Below the pieces are notes generated by a model. It saw nothing but the letters and a program-made list of their open reading frames with translations. It did no database searches and was not told the origin of the DNA. Positions 38,327 to 47,002 of a DNA stretch of 64,000 nt are shown in pieces; the first letter of the stretch is position 1, and every line of letters starts with the position of its first letter. The position numbers and the translations under genes are program-made. This DNA is from Pseudomonas putida (GTDB lineage Bacteria > Pseudomonadota > Gammaproteobacteria > Pseudomonadales > Pseudomonadaceae), in NCBI RefSeq assembly GCF_016406145.1, contig NZ_CP066306.1:1302001-1366000 (forward strand), written 5' to 3'.

Positions 38327-39316
38327 TCAACCTGTGACCAGATTCTGCGCATTACCCGCCGCCCAGCGGTTGATGTTGTCCAGCGTGGTCGCGGCAATGG
38401 CGTCCAGCGCTTCGCGGGTAAGGAACGCCTGATGCGCAGTGACGATCACGTTGGGGAACGTGAGCAGCCGCGCCAGCACATCATCCTGCAACGGCAGGTC
38501 AGAACGGTCCTCGAAGAACAGCTGGGCTTCTTCTTCATACACATCCAGCCCCAGGTACCCGAGCTGGCCGCTTTTCAAGGCGTCGATCAGGGCCGGTGTG
38601 TCGACCAGCGCTCCACGACCGGTGTTGATCAGCATGGCGCCGGGCTGCAACTGGGCCAGGCTTTGCGGGTTGATCAGGTGCCGGGTGTGCTCGGTGAGCG
38701 GGCAGTGCAGGCTGATGATCCGCGCCTCACGCAGCAGTTCGGGCAGCTCAACGTAGCGCGCCCCCAGCGCCAGCAGTTGAGGGTTGGGGTAGGGGTCGTA
38801 GGCCAGCAACTGGCAACCGAAGCCAGCCATGATCCGGGCGAAGGCGGCGCCGATCTGGCCGGTACCGACCACGCCGACGGTCTTGCCGTGCAGGTCGAAG
38901 CCGGTCAGACCATGCAGGGTGAAGTCGCCCTCGCGGGTACGGTTGTAGGCCCGGTGCAGGCGCCGGTTGAGGGCCAGGATCAGCGCCACGGCATGTTCGG
39001 CCACGGCATACGGTGAATACGCGGGTACGCGCACCACTGCCAGGCCCAGGGCTTTGGCGGCGGCCAGGTCGACATGGTTGTAGCCGGCCGAACGCAGGGC
39101 GATCAGGCGCGTCCCGCCAGCGCAAAGGCGTTGCAATACCTGGGCGTCGAGCTCATCGTTGATGAATGCGCAAACCACCTCGAAACCTTGGGCCAGGGCT
39201 GCGGTGTCGAGGGTCAGGCGGGCGGGCTGGAAGTGCAGCTCCAGCGCGCTATCGCAAGTGGTCCGCGTGAAGCTTTCCTGGTCATAGTGCTGGCTGCTGA
39301 ACAACAGGGCGCGCAT
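38327..39316 (-). CDS. ldhA: D-lactate dehydrogenase, fermentative type (LdhA)
   Basis: This 329-residue D-2-hydroxyacid dehydrogenase reduces pyruvate to D-lactate with NADH. The nucleotide fold shows VGVVGTGQIGAAFARIM (about 145-161). Catalytic Arg, Glu and His lie in LINTGRGALVDT, GLDVYEEE and the late TAHQAFLTREAL. It closely matches Pseudomonas LdhA. It is separated from gacS by a REP pair. Confidence 0.93.
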   Translation of the reverse strand: MRALLFSSQHYDQESFTRTTCDSALELHFQPARLTLDTAALAQGFEVVCAFINDELDAQVLQRLCAGGTRLIALRSAGYNHVDLAAAKALGLAVVRVPAYSPYAVAEHAVALILALNRRLHRAYNRTREGDFTLHGLTGFDLHGKTVGVVGTGQIGAAFARIMAGFGCQLLAYDPYPNPQLLALGARYVELPELLREARIISLHCPLTEHTRHLINPQSLAQLQPGAMLINTGRGALVDTPALIDALKSGQLGYLGLDVYEEEAQLFFEDRSDLPLQDDVLARLLTFPNVIVTAHQAFLTREALDAIAATTLDNINRWAAGNAQNLVTG

Positions 39317-39386
39317 GCTCGGGCTTCCTTTATCGTGGTTGGGGGATTGTAGCCACCTGCGCGGACAGGGAAGTTGATCTGCACCG

Positions 39387-39464
39387 GCCTCATCGCCGGC
39401 AAGCCGGCTCCCAATCCGCAGCGCTGCTGAACCCTGTGGGAGCCGGCTTGCCGGCGATGAGGCC
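39387..39464. repeat. REP pair between gacS and ldhA
   Basis: GGCCTCATCGCCGGCAAGCC faces GGCTTGCCGGCGATGAGGCC with a short loop, downstream of gacS (minus). Confidence 0.9.
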
Positions 39465-39471
39465 CTGAAAG

Positions 39472-42231
39472 TCAGGCGTTCTGGCGTGCCTGCTCCGCCA
39501 GCCGGACAATTGCGCCATCCAGCTCGTCGAGCGCCTGCTGCGCTTGCGGATGCTCCTGTTTAAGCAAGGTCTCGCTGCGCTGGCAGGCTGCACGCAACTG
39601 CGGCACGCCGCAATAGCGCGAGGCACCGTTGAGCCGATGCACCTGCTCGATCAGTACGCCGTGGTCCTGCGCCTCCCGTGCAGCACGAATGGCTTCACGG
39701 TCCGACGCTAGCGACGCCAGCAACATGGTCAGCATGTCTGCCGCCAGATCCGGCTTGCCTGCCGCCAGGCGCAAGCCTTCCTCAGGGTCGAGCACCGGTA
39801 GATCCTGGCCCTCGGCCTGTTGTTCCTCCAGGCGCTCCAGTGGCCCGACACCCAGGCTCAGGCCGGTCCATTTCATCACCACCTGGGCCAGCTGGCGCTC
39901 GCTGATCGGTTTGGTCAGGTAGTCGTCCATGCCGCTGTGCAGCAGTGCACGTTTCTCGTTGGCCATGGCGTGAGCGGTAAGGGCGACGATCGGCAGAGGG
40001 CTGCCGCTCTGGGTGTTTTCCCACAAGCGGATCTGCTCGGTGCAGGCACGGCCATCCATGCCTGGCATCTGCACGTCCATCAGCACCAGGTCGAAGTGTT
40101 CGCTCTGTACCGCCCGCACCGCAGCATGGCCGTTGTCGAGCGCCAGCACATCGGCGCCGAGGTCTTCCAGCAGGGTCTGTACCAGCAGCAGGTTGGCCGC
40201 ATTGTCGTCGACGCAGAGGATTTTCGGCTGGCGCTGGCCGCGCGTTGGCGGGGCCAGTTCGCCCCGCGTACGGCGCGGTTGCAGCAGCTCCAGCAGCAGG
40301 CGGCGCAGCTTGCGCGTGCAGGTCGGCTTGGACAGCAGTTGGCCGTGTCCATTAGGCAGGTGAGGGTGGTACAGCGCCTGCTCGGTAGTCGGGCAAAGAA
40401 CCACGCAATGGCAGTGGTAACGCTCCAGCTGCTGGTGGTATTGGCCCAGCTGTTCGGGCGTGAGATTGCCCAGGTTGGCACCCAACACCGCGAACTCGAA
40501 GGGCATGCCGGCCTGGAAGCCCGCCTGTACACCCTGTAGCAGTTGCTCATATGAGGCGAACAGGCTCACGCTCAGGCCGCAATCCTGCAACTGGTGCTCC
40601 AGAGCCTGGCGTGCCAGGTCATGCCCGTCGACGATCGCCGCACGACGCCCCAGCAGCGGCTGCGACGACTGCGCCTCGCTGTCGTCGTGGGCCTTGGGCA
40701 GGCTCAGGCTGATCCAGAACTGCGAACCCTCGCCCGGTGTGCTATCGACCCCGATCTCGCCGCCCATCTGCTCGATCAGGCGCTTGGAGATCACCAGCCC
40801 CAGGCCGGTGCCGCCCGGCTGGCGGGCCAGCGAATTGTCGGCCTGGCTGAACGCCTGGAACAACGTGCGCACATCTTGAGGCGACAGGCCAATGCCGGTG
40901 TCCTGCACGCTGATACGCAATTGCGCGTTGTCTTGTTGCTCGTCCTCGAGCATCGCCCGCACGACGATGGTGCCCTCGCGGGTGAACTTGATGGCATTGC
41001 TCACCAGGTTGGTAAGGATCTGCTTGAGCCGCAGGGGGTCGCCAACCAGCGATGACGGGGTGTCGCGGTAGATCAGGCTGAGCAGTTCCAGCTGCTTGGC
41101 GTGGGCGGCGGGCGCCAAGATGGTGAGGGTGTCCTGGACCAAGTCGCGCAGGTTGAACGGAATGCTGTCGAGCACCAGCTTGCCGGCCTCGATCTTGGAA
41201 AAGTCGAGGATCTCGTTGATGATCCCCAGCAGGTTGTCGGCCGATTTTTCGATGGTGCTCAGATAGTCCAGCTGGCGCGGGGTCAGCTCGCTTTTCTGCA
41301 GCAGGTGGGTGAAGCCGAGGATACCGTTGAGCGGAGTGCGGATCTCATGGCTCATGTTGGCCAGGAATTCCGATTTGATGCGGCTCGCCTCCAGGGCCTC
41401 CTTGCGCGCCATGTCCAGCTCGATGTTCTGGATCTCGATGGTTTCCAGGTTCTGGCGTACATCCTCGGTGGCCTGATCGATGCTGTGCTGTAGTTCTTCA
41501 TGGGCGCTGTGCAGGGTTTCTGCCATGCGGTTGATGCCCCGGGCCAGTTCGTCCAGCTCGTGGCTGCCCATGGCGGGAAGACGTTCTTCGAGGTGGCCGT
41601 CCTTGAGCTGGTTGACTGCATGCTTGATGCGCGCGATCGGGTCATTGATGGTGCGGCTCATGCGCATCGCCAACAGGCCGCTGAGCACCAGGCAAGCGAG
41701 TATCAGCAGCATGCTGGTGAACAGGTTGCGGTAGCCGCGCAGCAGCATGCCATCGTGCGACAGCTCGATCTCGACCCAACCTAGCAGGCGCTCGGCTTCC
41801 GCCGGGACGGCCTCGGTGGCCAGGTCGCGGTGGTGGCCGAACACCGGCATCAGGTAGCGGGTGGCATCGTTGCCGCTGCGTTCCAGCAGTTGAGTACCCG
41901 TGCCGCCGCTGGGCGCCTGGTTGATCATGCTGGGGCCGGCGTGGGCCAGGCGGGAGCGGTCCGGAGCGAGGAAGGCCACTGCGCGAACATCGGCCTGCTC
42001 CAGCGTTTGCGCAGCGATCCGCTCCAGTTGCGCAGGCGTCTGCCGGGCCATGGCGGGCGCTGCCAGGGGTGCCAGTTGTTCGGCAATCATCTTGCCGCGT
42101 TGCAGCAGTTGAGTGCGCAACTGGTCTTGCTGCAGCCACGTGAAATAGCTGCCCAGCACCAGAGCCATCAAGCTGGCAGGCAGCAGTGCCAGCAGCAGTA
42201 CCCGGCTTCTGATTCCCAAACGATCGAGCAC
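39472..42231 (-). CDS. gacS: hybrid sensor kinase GacS (BarA)
   Basis: This 919-residue tripartite kinase governs secondary metabolism, biofilm and virulence via GacA and the Rsm RNAs. Order: transmembrane helix (about 8-30), periplasmic domain, second helix (170-190), HAMP, H295 in NMSHEIRTPLNG, ATPase domain with GGTGLGLVISK, a degenerate receiver (about 530-645), a true receiver with D719 and K774, and an HPt domain with H865 in VHRLNGASRYCG. All three phosphorelay residues are intact. It is divergent from the PirRS-like pair. Confidence 0.97.
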   Translation of the reverse strand: MLDRLGIRSRVLLLALLPASLMALVLGSYFTWLQQDQLRTQLLQRGKMIAEQLAPLAAPAMARQTPAQLERIAAQTLEQADVRAVAFLAPDRSRLAHAGPSMINQAPSGGTGTQLLERSGNDATRYLMPVFGHHRDLATEAVPAEAERLLGWVEIELSHDGMLLRGYRNLFTSMLLILACLVLSGLLAMRMSRTINDPIARIKHAVNQLKDGHLEERLPAMGSHELDELARGINRMAETLHSAHEELQHSIDQATEDVRQNLETIEIQNIELDMARKEALEASRIKSEFLANMSHEIRTPLNGILGFTHLLQKSELTPRQLDYLSTIEKSADNLLGIINEILDFSKIEAGKLVLDSIPFNLRDLVQDTLTILAPAAHAKQLELLSLIYRDTPSSLVGDPLRLKQILTNLVSNAIKFTREGTIVVRAMLEDEQQDNAQLRISVQDTGIGLSPQDVRTLFQAFSQADNSLARQPGGTGLGLVISKRLIEQMGGEIGVDSTPGEGSQFWISLSLPKAHDDSEAQSSQPLLGRRAAIVDGHDLARQALEHQLQDCGLSVSLFASYEQLLQGVQAGFQAGMPFEFAVLGANLGNLTPEQLGQYHQQLERYHCHCVVLCPTTEQALYHPHLPNGHGQLLSKPTCTRKLRRLLLELLQPRRTRGELAPPTRGQRQPKILCVDDNAANLLLVQTLLEDLGADVLALDNGHAAVRAVQSEHFDLVLMDVQMPGMDGRACTEQIRLWENTQSGSPLPIVALTAHAMANEKRALLHSGMDDYLTKPISERQLAQVVMKWTGLSLGVGPLERLEEQQAEGQDLPVLDPEEGLRLAAGKPDLAADMLTMLLASLASDREAIRAAREAQDHGVLIEQVHRLNGASRYCGVPQLRAACQRSETLLKQEHPQAQQALDELDGAIVRLAEQARQNA

Positions 42232-42258
42232 ACTCGCCTCCTGTGATGTGCCTGGACG

Positions 42259-42276
42259 CCGTTACCGGGGTAACGG
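42259..42276. promoter_or_regulatory. CCGTTAC/GTAACGG inverted repeat upstream of gacS
   Basis: A perfect 7-bp inverted repeat (CCGTTAC-CGGG-GTAACGG) 28 bases before gacS. It might be an operator or a leader hairpin. No regulator is assigned. Confidence 0.4.
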
Positions 42277-42386
42277 ACCAAAGCGGAAAGTTACTCCGCC
42301 TGCCTGCCTAATGCACCCTTTATATAGCTGTTTTCAGCCAGGTCGCTGGCGCTGATCGCAGGGCAGTTGCCTATGGCGTACGCATG

Positions 42387-42407
42387 CTCAATAATCGCGT
42401 AATTGAG
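42387..42407. promoter_or_regulatory. CTCAAT/ATTGAG inverted repeat before the response-regulator gene
   Basis: CTCAAT and ATTGAG are separated by 9 bases just before the PirR-like gene. A possible binding site; it does not fit the Fur consensus well. Confidence 0.35.
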
Positions 42408-42425
42408 AATATGTGGCAGTTGCCA

Positions 42426-43142
42426 ATGAATCCCGTAACTATTAATGCTTCCAGCATCCTCGCCATCGAGGATGATCCGGTGCTGGGTGCCTATCTGCAC
42501 GAAGAACTGCAGCGAGGCGGCTTTCAGGTGACCTGGTGCCGCAACGGCGCGGAAGGTTTGGAAACCGCTGGTCGCCAAGCCTTCGACGTGGTCCTGATGG
42601 ATATTCTGCTGCCTGGGCTCAACGGCCTGGATGCCTTGGCCCAGTTGCGTCGACGCAGCGCCACGCCGGTTATCCTGATGTCGGCGCTGGGCGCCGAGGC
42701 GGACCGTATCAATGGCTTCCAGCTCGGTGCCGACGATTACCTGCCCAAGCCTTTCAGCATAGTCGAGCTGCAGGTGCGCATCGAGGCCATCCTGCGCCGT
42801 GTCGCCCTTGAGCGTCGCCATCAGCCGCCCTTGGGTGTTGCCTGTGGCGAGCTGCGGTTCGACGAGACCCTTTGCGATGTCAGCTTCGGCGGCCGCCAGG
42901 CAGGCCTTACCCCTAGCGAATATCGCCTGTTCGATATCCTCAACCGTAACGTCGACGAGGTGCTGAGCAAGCCTTTTCTCTACCAGCAGGTGCTGCAACG
43001 CGGCTATTCGCGGCATGACCGCAGCCTGGACATGCATGTCAGCCAGATCCGCCGCAAGCTCAAGGGCATCGGCTACCTGGACCGGCAGATCCGCACCGTG
43101 TGGGGCAAGGGTTACGTGCTCAGCGCCGGCGAGGCAGAGTAA
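42426..43142 (+). CDS. OmpR-type response regulator (PirR-like)
   Basis: This 238-residue regulator has a receiver with D59 in VVLMDILLPGLNG and K in LPKPFSI, then a winged-helix domain ending TVWGKGYVLSAG. The gacS-regulator-kinase-cysM order matches P. aeruginosa gacS-pirR-pirS, where the pair tunes ferric-enterobactin uptake. The pirA receptor gene is absent here, so the signal is open. The frame is open upstream with ATGs at 42384 and 42411; ATG 42426 is chosen on receiver alignment but lacks a clear ribosome site. Confidence 0.88.
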   Translation: MNPVTINASSILAIEDDPVLGAYLHEELQRGGFQVTWCRNGAEGLETAGRQAFDVVLMDILLPGLNGLDALAQLRRRSATPVILMSALGAEADRINGFQLGADDYLPKPFSIVELQVRIEAILRRVALERRHQPPLGVACGELRFDETLCDVSFGGRQAGLTPSEYRLFDILNRNVDEVLSKPFLYQQVLQRGYSRHDRSLDMHVSQIRRKLKGIGYLDRQIRTVWGKGYVLSAGEAE

Positions 43143-43145
43143 GCC

Positions 43146-44537
43146 ATGCTGGACCGTCACTCGCTGTTCTGGAAGCTGGCCATCCTGCTGGTGGGCTTCT
43201 GCCTGCTGATGATCGGCCTGAGTTACACCTGGGGCCGCCATATGGAAACCCAGAATGCCTTTCTCGATGAGCCTGCCCGGCAAGTGCTGCGCAACTATGC
43301 CGGCGAGGCCGAAGCGGCCTGGCGCAGTGGTGGCCGCACCGGCCTGGACCAGTGGGTTGCGGCCATGCACCGGCGTGAGCGTGGCTGGATAGGCGTGCTC
43401 GACATCAATCTGCAGCCCCTGGCCAGCGCCACGCTCGGCCCCGATGTCATGCACCGCCTCACGCGCCTGCGCGGTGTCGACTGGCCCATGAGCCGGCGCA
43501 GTATCGACCAGCCCTGGTTGCGCATACCGTTCCCGGGGGCGCCGGAGCAGGGCATGCTGGTGATGGAGTTGCCCGAGCGTTTCAACCCTGGCCAGTACCG
43601 GGTGCTGTGGCGGGTGTTGACCAACGGTGTCATTCCAGGTTTGTTCACCTTGCTGCTGTGCGTCGGCCTGTACCGCATGCTGATCGTGCCGCTCAACCAG
43701 TTGCGCGAGCAGGCCAATGCCTGGCGTGCCGACCAGCTCTCGGCACGGCTGGATTCGCGCACCATCGCCCGGCATGACGAACTGGGCGAGTTGGCCCGGG
43801 CCTTCGACCAGATGGCCGAGCGGCTGCAGGGCACGGTGGCGATGCAACAGCAGTTGCTGCGGGACTTGTCCCATGAAATGCGCACACCGTTGAGCCGGTT
43901 GCGCGTGGCCTGCGACGGTGAAACCGACCTGCAGCGCCTGCGCGAGCGGCTTGGGCGCGAGGTGGACTGCATGCAGCAGTTGGTCGAGGACACCTTGCAG
44001 CTTGCCTGGCAGGATGCCGAGCGTGCGCCGATGAACCTTGAGCCGATCCAGGTGCAGGCGCTGTGGGACCTGCTGGCGGAGGATGCCAGTTACGAAAGCG
44101 GCTGGTCGCCCGAGCGCTTGCGCTGCGAGCTGCCAGTCGACTGCTGGGTGCAGGGCAATCTGAATCATCTGGCCCAGGCGCTGGAAAACATGCTGCGCAA
44201 TGCCATCCGGCATTCCCCGGAAAACGGCTTGGTGCACTTGGCCGGGCAGCGTGAAGGTGGCTATTGGCGCCTGTGGCTGGAAGATCAAGGCGGTGGCGTG
44301 GCTAACGATGATCTGGAGCGAATATTTGCCCCCTTCACCCGGCTAGATGGCTCGCGCCCCGGTGACGGCGGTTTCGGCCTGGGCCTGAGCATCGCCCGCA
44401 GTGCGATCCAGCGCCAGGGTGGAACCCTGTGGGCAGAGAACGGCAAACGCGGGTTGAAGCTCTGCATGCGCTTGCCGCTACATCTGCCCGCTCCCTCGCG
44501 GGAAACCCCGCAGCCACAGGCGCTACCTACTGCTTGA
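43146..44537 (+). CDS. sensor histidine kinase (PirS-like)
   Basis: This 463-residue inner-membrane kinase is encoded 3 bases after its regulator. It has two transmembrane helices (about 8-26 and 162-180), a short periplasmic domain of about 135 residues, HAMP, H243 in DLSHEMRTPLSRLR, and ATPase motifs ENMLRNAIRHSP, LEDQGGGV (a variant of the usual EDNGPG) and GGFGLGLSIARS. Its closest named match by gene order is PirS. The N-box and G-boxes are intact, so it should be active. Confidence 0.9.
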   Translation: MLDRHSLFWKLAILLVGFCLLMIGLSYTWGRHMETQNAFLDEPARQVLRNYAGEAEAAWRSGGRTGLDQWVAAMHRRERGWIGVLDINLQPLASATLGPDVMHRLTRLRGVDWPMSRRSIDQPWLRIPFPGAPEQGMLVMELPERFNPGQYRVLWRVLTNGVIPGLFTLLLCVGLYRMLIVPLNQLREQANAWRADQLSARLDSRTIARHDELGELARAFDQMAERLQGTVAMQQQLLRDLSHEMRTPLSRLRVACDGETDLQRLRERLGREVDCMQQLVEDTLQLAWQDAERAPMNLEPIQVQALWDLLAEDASYESGWSPERLRCELPVDCWVQGNLNHLAQALENMLRNAIRHSPENGLVHLAGQREGGYWRLWLEDQGGGVANDDLERIFAPFTRLDGSRPGDGGFGLGLSIARSAIQRQGGTLWAENGKRGLKLCMRLPLHLPAPSRETPQPQALPTA

Positions 44538-44562
44538 AGCTTGCCGCTTATAGCTTGTAGCT
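44532..44562. repeat. diverged AAGCTTGCAGC-type repeat
   Basis: GCTTGAAGCTTGCCGCTTATAGCTTGTAGCT resembles one arm of the elements at 37374 and 53867. It sits just after the kinase stop and may be a decayed copy. Confidence 0.4.
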
Positions 44563-44647
44563 ATACCCACCACAGATTGCGTGATATGGCCGCGAAGGGT
44601 TTGCCGGTATGATAGGCGCCCCTGCCGTCCGGATTGTGAAATACGCC

Positions 44648-45547
44648 ATGACCTTGCAGTACCCAACCATCGCCGATTGCGTCGGCAATACGCCCCTGGT
44701 TCGCCTGCAGCGCATCGCTGGAGAAACCAGCAATACCCTCCTGCTCAAGCTCGAAGGTAACAATCCAGCAGGCTCCGTGAAGGACCGCCCGGCCCTGTCG
44801 ATGATCGCCCGTGCCGAGCTGCGCGGTCAGATCAAGCCCGGCGACACCTTGATCGAAGCCACCTCCGGCAATACCGGTATTGCCCTGGCCATGGCGGCAG
44901 CGATCAAGGGCTACAAGATGATCCTGATCATGCCCGACAACTCCACCGCAGAGCGCAAGGCAGCGATGACTGCCTACGGTGCCGAGTTGATCCTTGTGAC
45001 GAAGGAAGAGGGGATGGAAGGCGCCCGCGACCTGGCCGAGAGGCTGCAGGCCGAAGGGCGCGGCCTGGTTCTGGACCAGTTCGCCAACGGCGACAACCCG
45101 ATTGCCCACTACAACAGCACCGGCCCGGAAATCTGGCAGCAGACCCAAGGCACCATTACCCATTTCGTCAGTTCCATGGGCACCACCGGCACCATCATGG
45201 GCTGCTCGCAGTACCTCAAGGAGCAGAACCCGGCGGTGCAGATCGTTGGCCTGCAACCGATGGAAGGCTCGGCCATTCCGGGCATTCGCCGCTGGCCCGA
45301 GCAGTACCTTCCGAAAATCTTCGATGCCACCCGCGTTGACCGCGTCATGGATATGTCCCAACACGAAGCTGAGGACACCATGCGTCGCCTTGCCCGTGAA
45401 GAGGGCATTTTCTGCGGCGTGTCTTCCGGTGGTGCGGTGGCAGCCATGCTGCGCCTGTCCCGTGAAGTGGAAAACGCGGTAATGGTCGCGATCATTTGCG
45501 ACCGTGGCGACCGTTACCTGTCCACCGGCCTGTTCGACCCGAGCTAA
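44648..45547 (+). CDS. cysM: cysteine synthase B
   Basis: This 299-residue PLP enzyme makes cysteine (or S-sulfocysteine from thiosulfate) from O-acetylserine. The PLP lysine is K45 in NPAGSVKDRPA, with the TSGNTG phosphate loop (about 75-80) and the GTTGTIMG loop. Its length and RRWPEQYLPKIFD segment are CysM-like. ATG 44648 is the family start; the extra upstream frame lacks homology. The rlmD gene begins immediately after its stop. Confidence 0.96.
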   Translation: MTLQYPTIADCVGNTPLVRLQRIAGETSNTLLLKLEGNNPAGSVKDRPALSMIARAELRGQIKPGDTLIEATSGNTGIALAMAAAIKGYKMILIMPDNSTAERKAAMTAYGAELILVTKEEGMEGARDLAERLQAEGRGLVLDQFANGDNPIAHYNSTGPEIWQQTQGTITHFVSSMGTTGTIMGCSQYLKEQNPAVQIVGLQPMEGSAIPGIRRWPEQYLPKIFDATRVDRVMDMSQHEAEDTMRRLAREEGIFCGVSSGGAVAAMLRLSREVENAVMVAIICDRGDRYLSTGLFDPS

Positions 45548-46906
45548 ATGTCCAGAAAGAAAAGTAACAGCGGCCTGCGCTTTCAGCCGGCCGGCGGTAA
45601 CCGCACGCCCCAGGTCCCCGTGGGCAAAAAGCAGCGCCTGGAGATCGAGCGCCTGGCCGGTGACGGCCGCGGCATCGCTTTCCACGACGGGCGCACCTGG
45701 TTCGTCAGCGGCGCCCTGGCCGGTGAGGCGGTGGAGGCGCGGGTGCTCAATGCCCGTGGCAAGGTAGTCGAGGCTCGCCTGGAGCGTGTGCTGCAGGCCA
45801 GCCCCGAGCGCCGCCAGGCGCCGTGCCGCCATTACGAACGTTGTGGTGGTTGCAACTTGCAGCACCTGCCGCATGAGGCGCAGCTGGCGCTCAAGCAACG
45901 TACCCTGGCCGAACAGCTGCAACGGGTTGCCGGTGTGCAACCGCAAGAATGGGCGGCGCCATTGAGCGGGCCGGAATTCGGCTATCGGCGTCGGGCACGT
46001 GTAGCCGTGCGCTGGGATGTGAAAGCGCGTCAGCTGGAGGTAGGGTTCCGTGCCGAGGCCAGCCAGGACATCGTCGCCATCGACGACTGCGCCGTGCTGG
46101 TACAGCCTTTGCAGTCGATTCTGCGGCATCTGCCTACCGTGCTGCGTTCGTTGGGCAAGCCCCAGGCCATCGGCCACGTCGAGCTGTTCAGCGGCACGGC
46201 CGAAGCGCTACTGGTACGCCACGTGGCACCGTTGCCGGCCGATGACCTGGCGCGTCTGCAGGCATTCTGCAACGAGGCCAAGGCGCAGCTGTGGCTGCAG
46301 GGTGAAGGTGAACCGGCGCCGGTGGATGCTGGCACGAAGCTGGGCTTCACCTTGCAGCCTTGGCAGTTGGAGCTGGCCTGGCGCCCGGGCGATTTCGTTC
46401 AGGTCAACGCCCAGGTCAACACCGCAATGATCGAGCAGGCTCTGGCCTGGCTCGCTCCGCAGGCCGATGAGCGAGTGCTCGACCTGTTCTGTGGCCTGGG
46501 CAATTTCGCCCTGCCGCTGGCCCGCCAAGCGCGGGAAGTGGTGGCGGTCGAAGGAGTGCAGGCGATGGTTGATCGTGCTGCGGCCAATGCCAGAAACAAC
46601 AATGTGCATAACGCACGGTTTTTTCAGGCCGATTTATCGCAGCCTTTGGCAGGCGCCGGATGGGCCGCCGAGGGCTTTTCTGCGGTACTCTTGGATCCAC
46701 CGCGCGACGGTGCTTTCGAGGTGGTGCAAGGCATCGCACGCCTCAAGGCCAAGCGGCTGGTTTATGTATCATGCAACCCGGCCACGCTGGCGCGAGACGC
46801 CCAGGTACTGGTTGGCCAAGGGTACCGGTTAAAAAGGGCCGGGATTCTCGACATGTTTCCTCAGACGGCGCATGTCGAGGCCATGGCGTTATTCGAAGCG
46901 GGCTAG
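45548..46906 (+). CDS. rlmD: 23S rRNA (uracil(1939)-C5)-methyltransferase RlmD
   Basis: This 452-residue methyltransferase modifies U1939 of 23S rRNA. It has an N-terminal TRAM domain (about 22-82), a 4Fe-4S site [10 protein letters not shown] (about 93-102) plus a later Cys, the SAM motif [15 protein letters not shown] and the nucleophile C in [11 protein letters not shown]. Its start follows cysM with no gap, so the two are co-transcribed. The product is soluble. Confidence 0.95.
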   Translation: MSRKKSNSGLRFQPAGGNRTPQVPVGKKQRLEIERLAGDGRGIAFHDGRTWFVSGALAGEAVEARVLNARGKVVEARLERVLQASPERRQAPCRHYERCGGCNLQHLPHEAQLALKQRTLAEQLQRVAGVQPQEWAAPLSGPEFGYRRRARVAVRWDVKARQLEVGFRAEASQDIVAIDDCAVLVQPLQSILRHLPTVLRSLGKPQAIGHVELFSGTAEALLVRHVAPLPADDLARLQAFCNEAKAQLWLQGEGEPAPVDAGTKLGFTLQPWQLELAWRPGDFVQVNAQVNTAMIEQALAWLAPQADERVLDLFCGLGNFALPLARQAREVVAVEGVQAMVDRAAANARNNNVHNARFFQADLSQPLAGAGWAAEGFSAVLLDPPRDGAFEVVQGIARLKAKRLVYVSCNPATLARDAQVLVGQGYRLKRAGILDMFPQTAHVEAMALFEAG

Positions 46907-47002
46907 CAAACCTGGCCCCTTGGTGCGGTTTCCATGGACTGGGAGCCACACGGTGATAGCCAGCGCTCCGATTGGCGCGCTGTATGGAAAGGTAAAACAA
47001 AG

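Noticed and set aside
42291..44288. Minus-strand frame of 665 codons opposite the PirRS-like genes
   Set aside because: It is an antisense shadow of the regulator and kinase genes; repeated Gln/His/Leu composition and no family resemblance.
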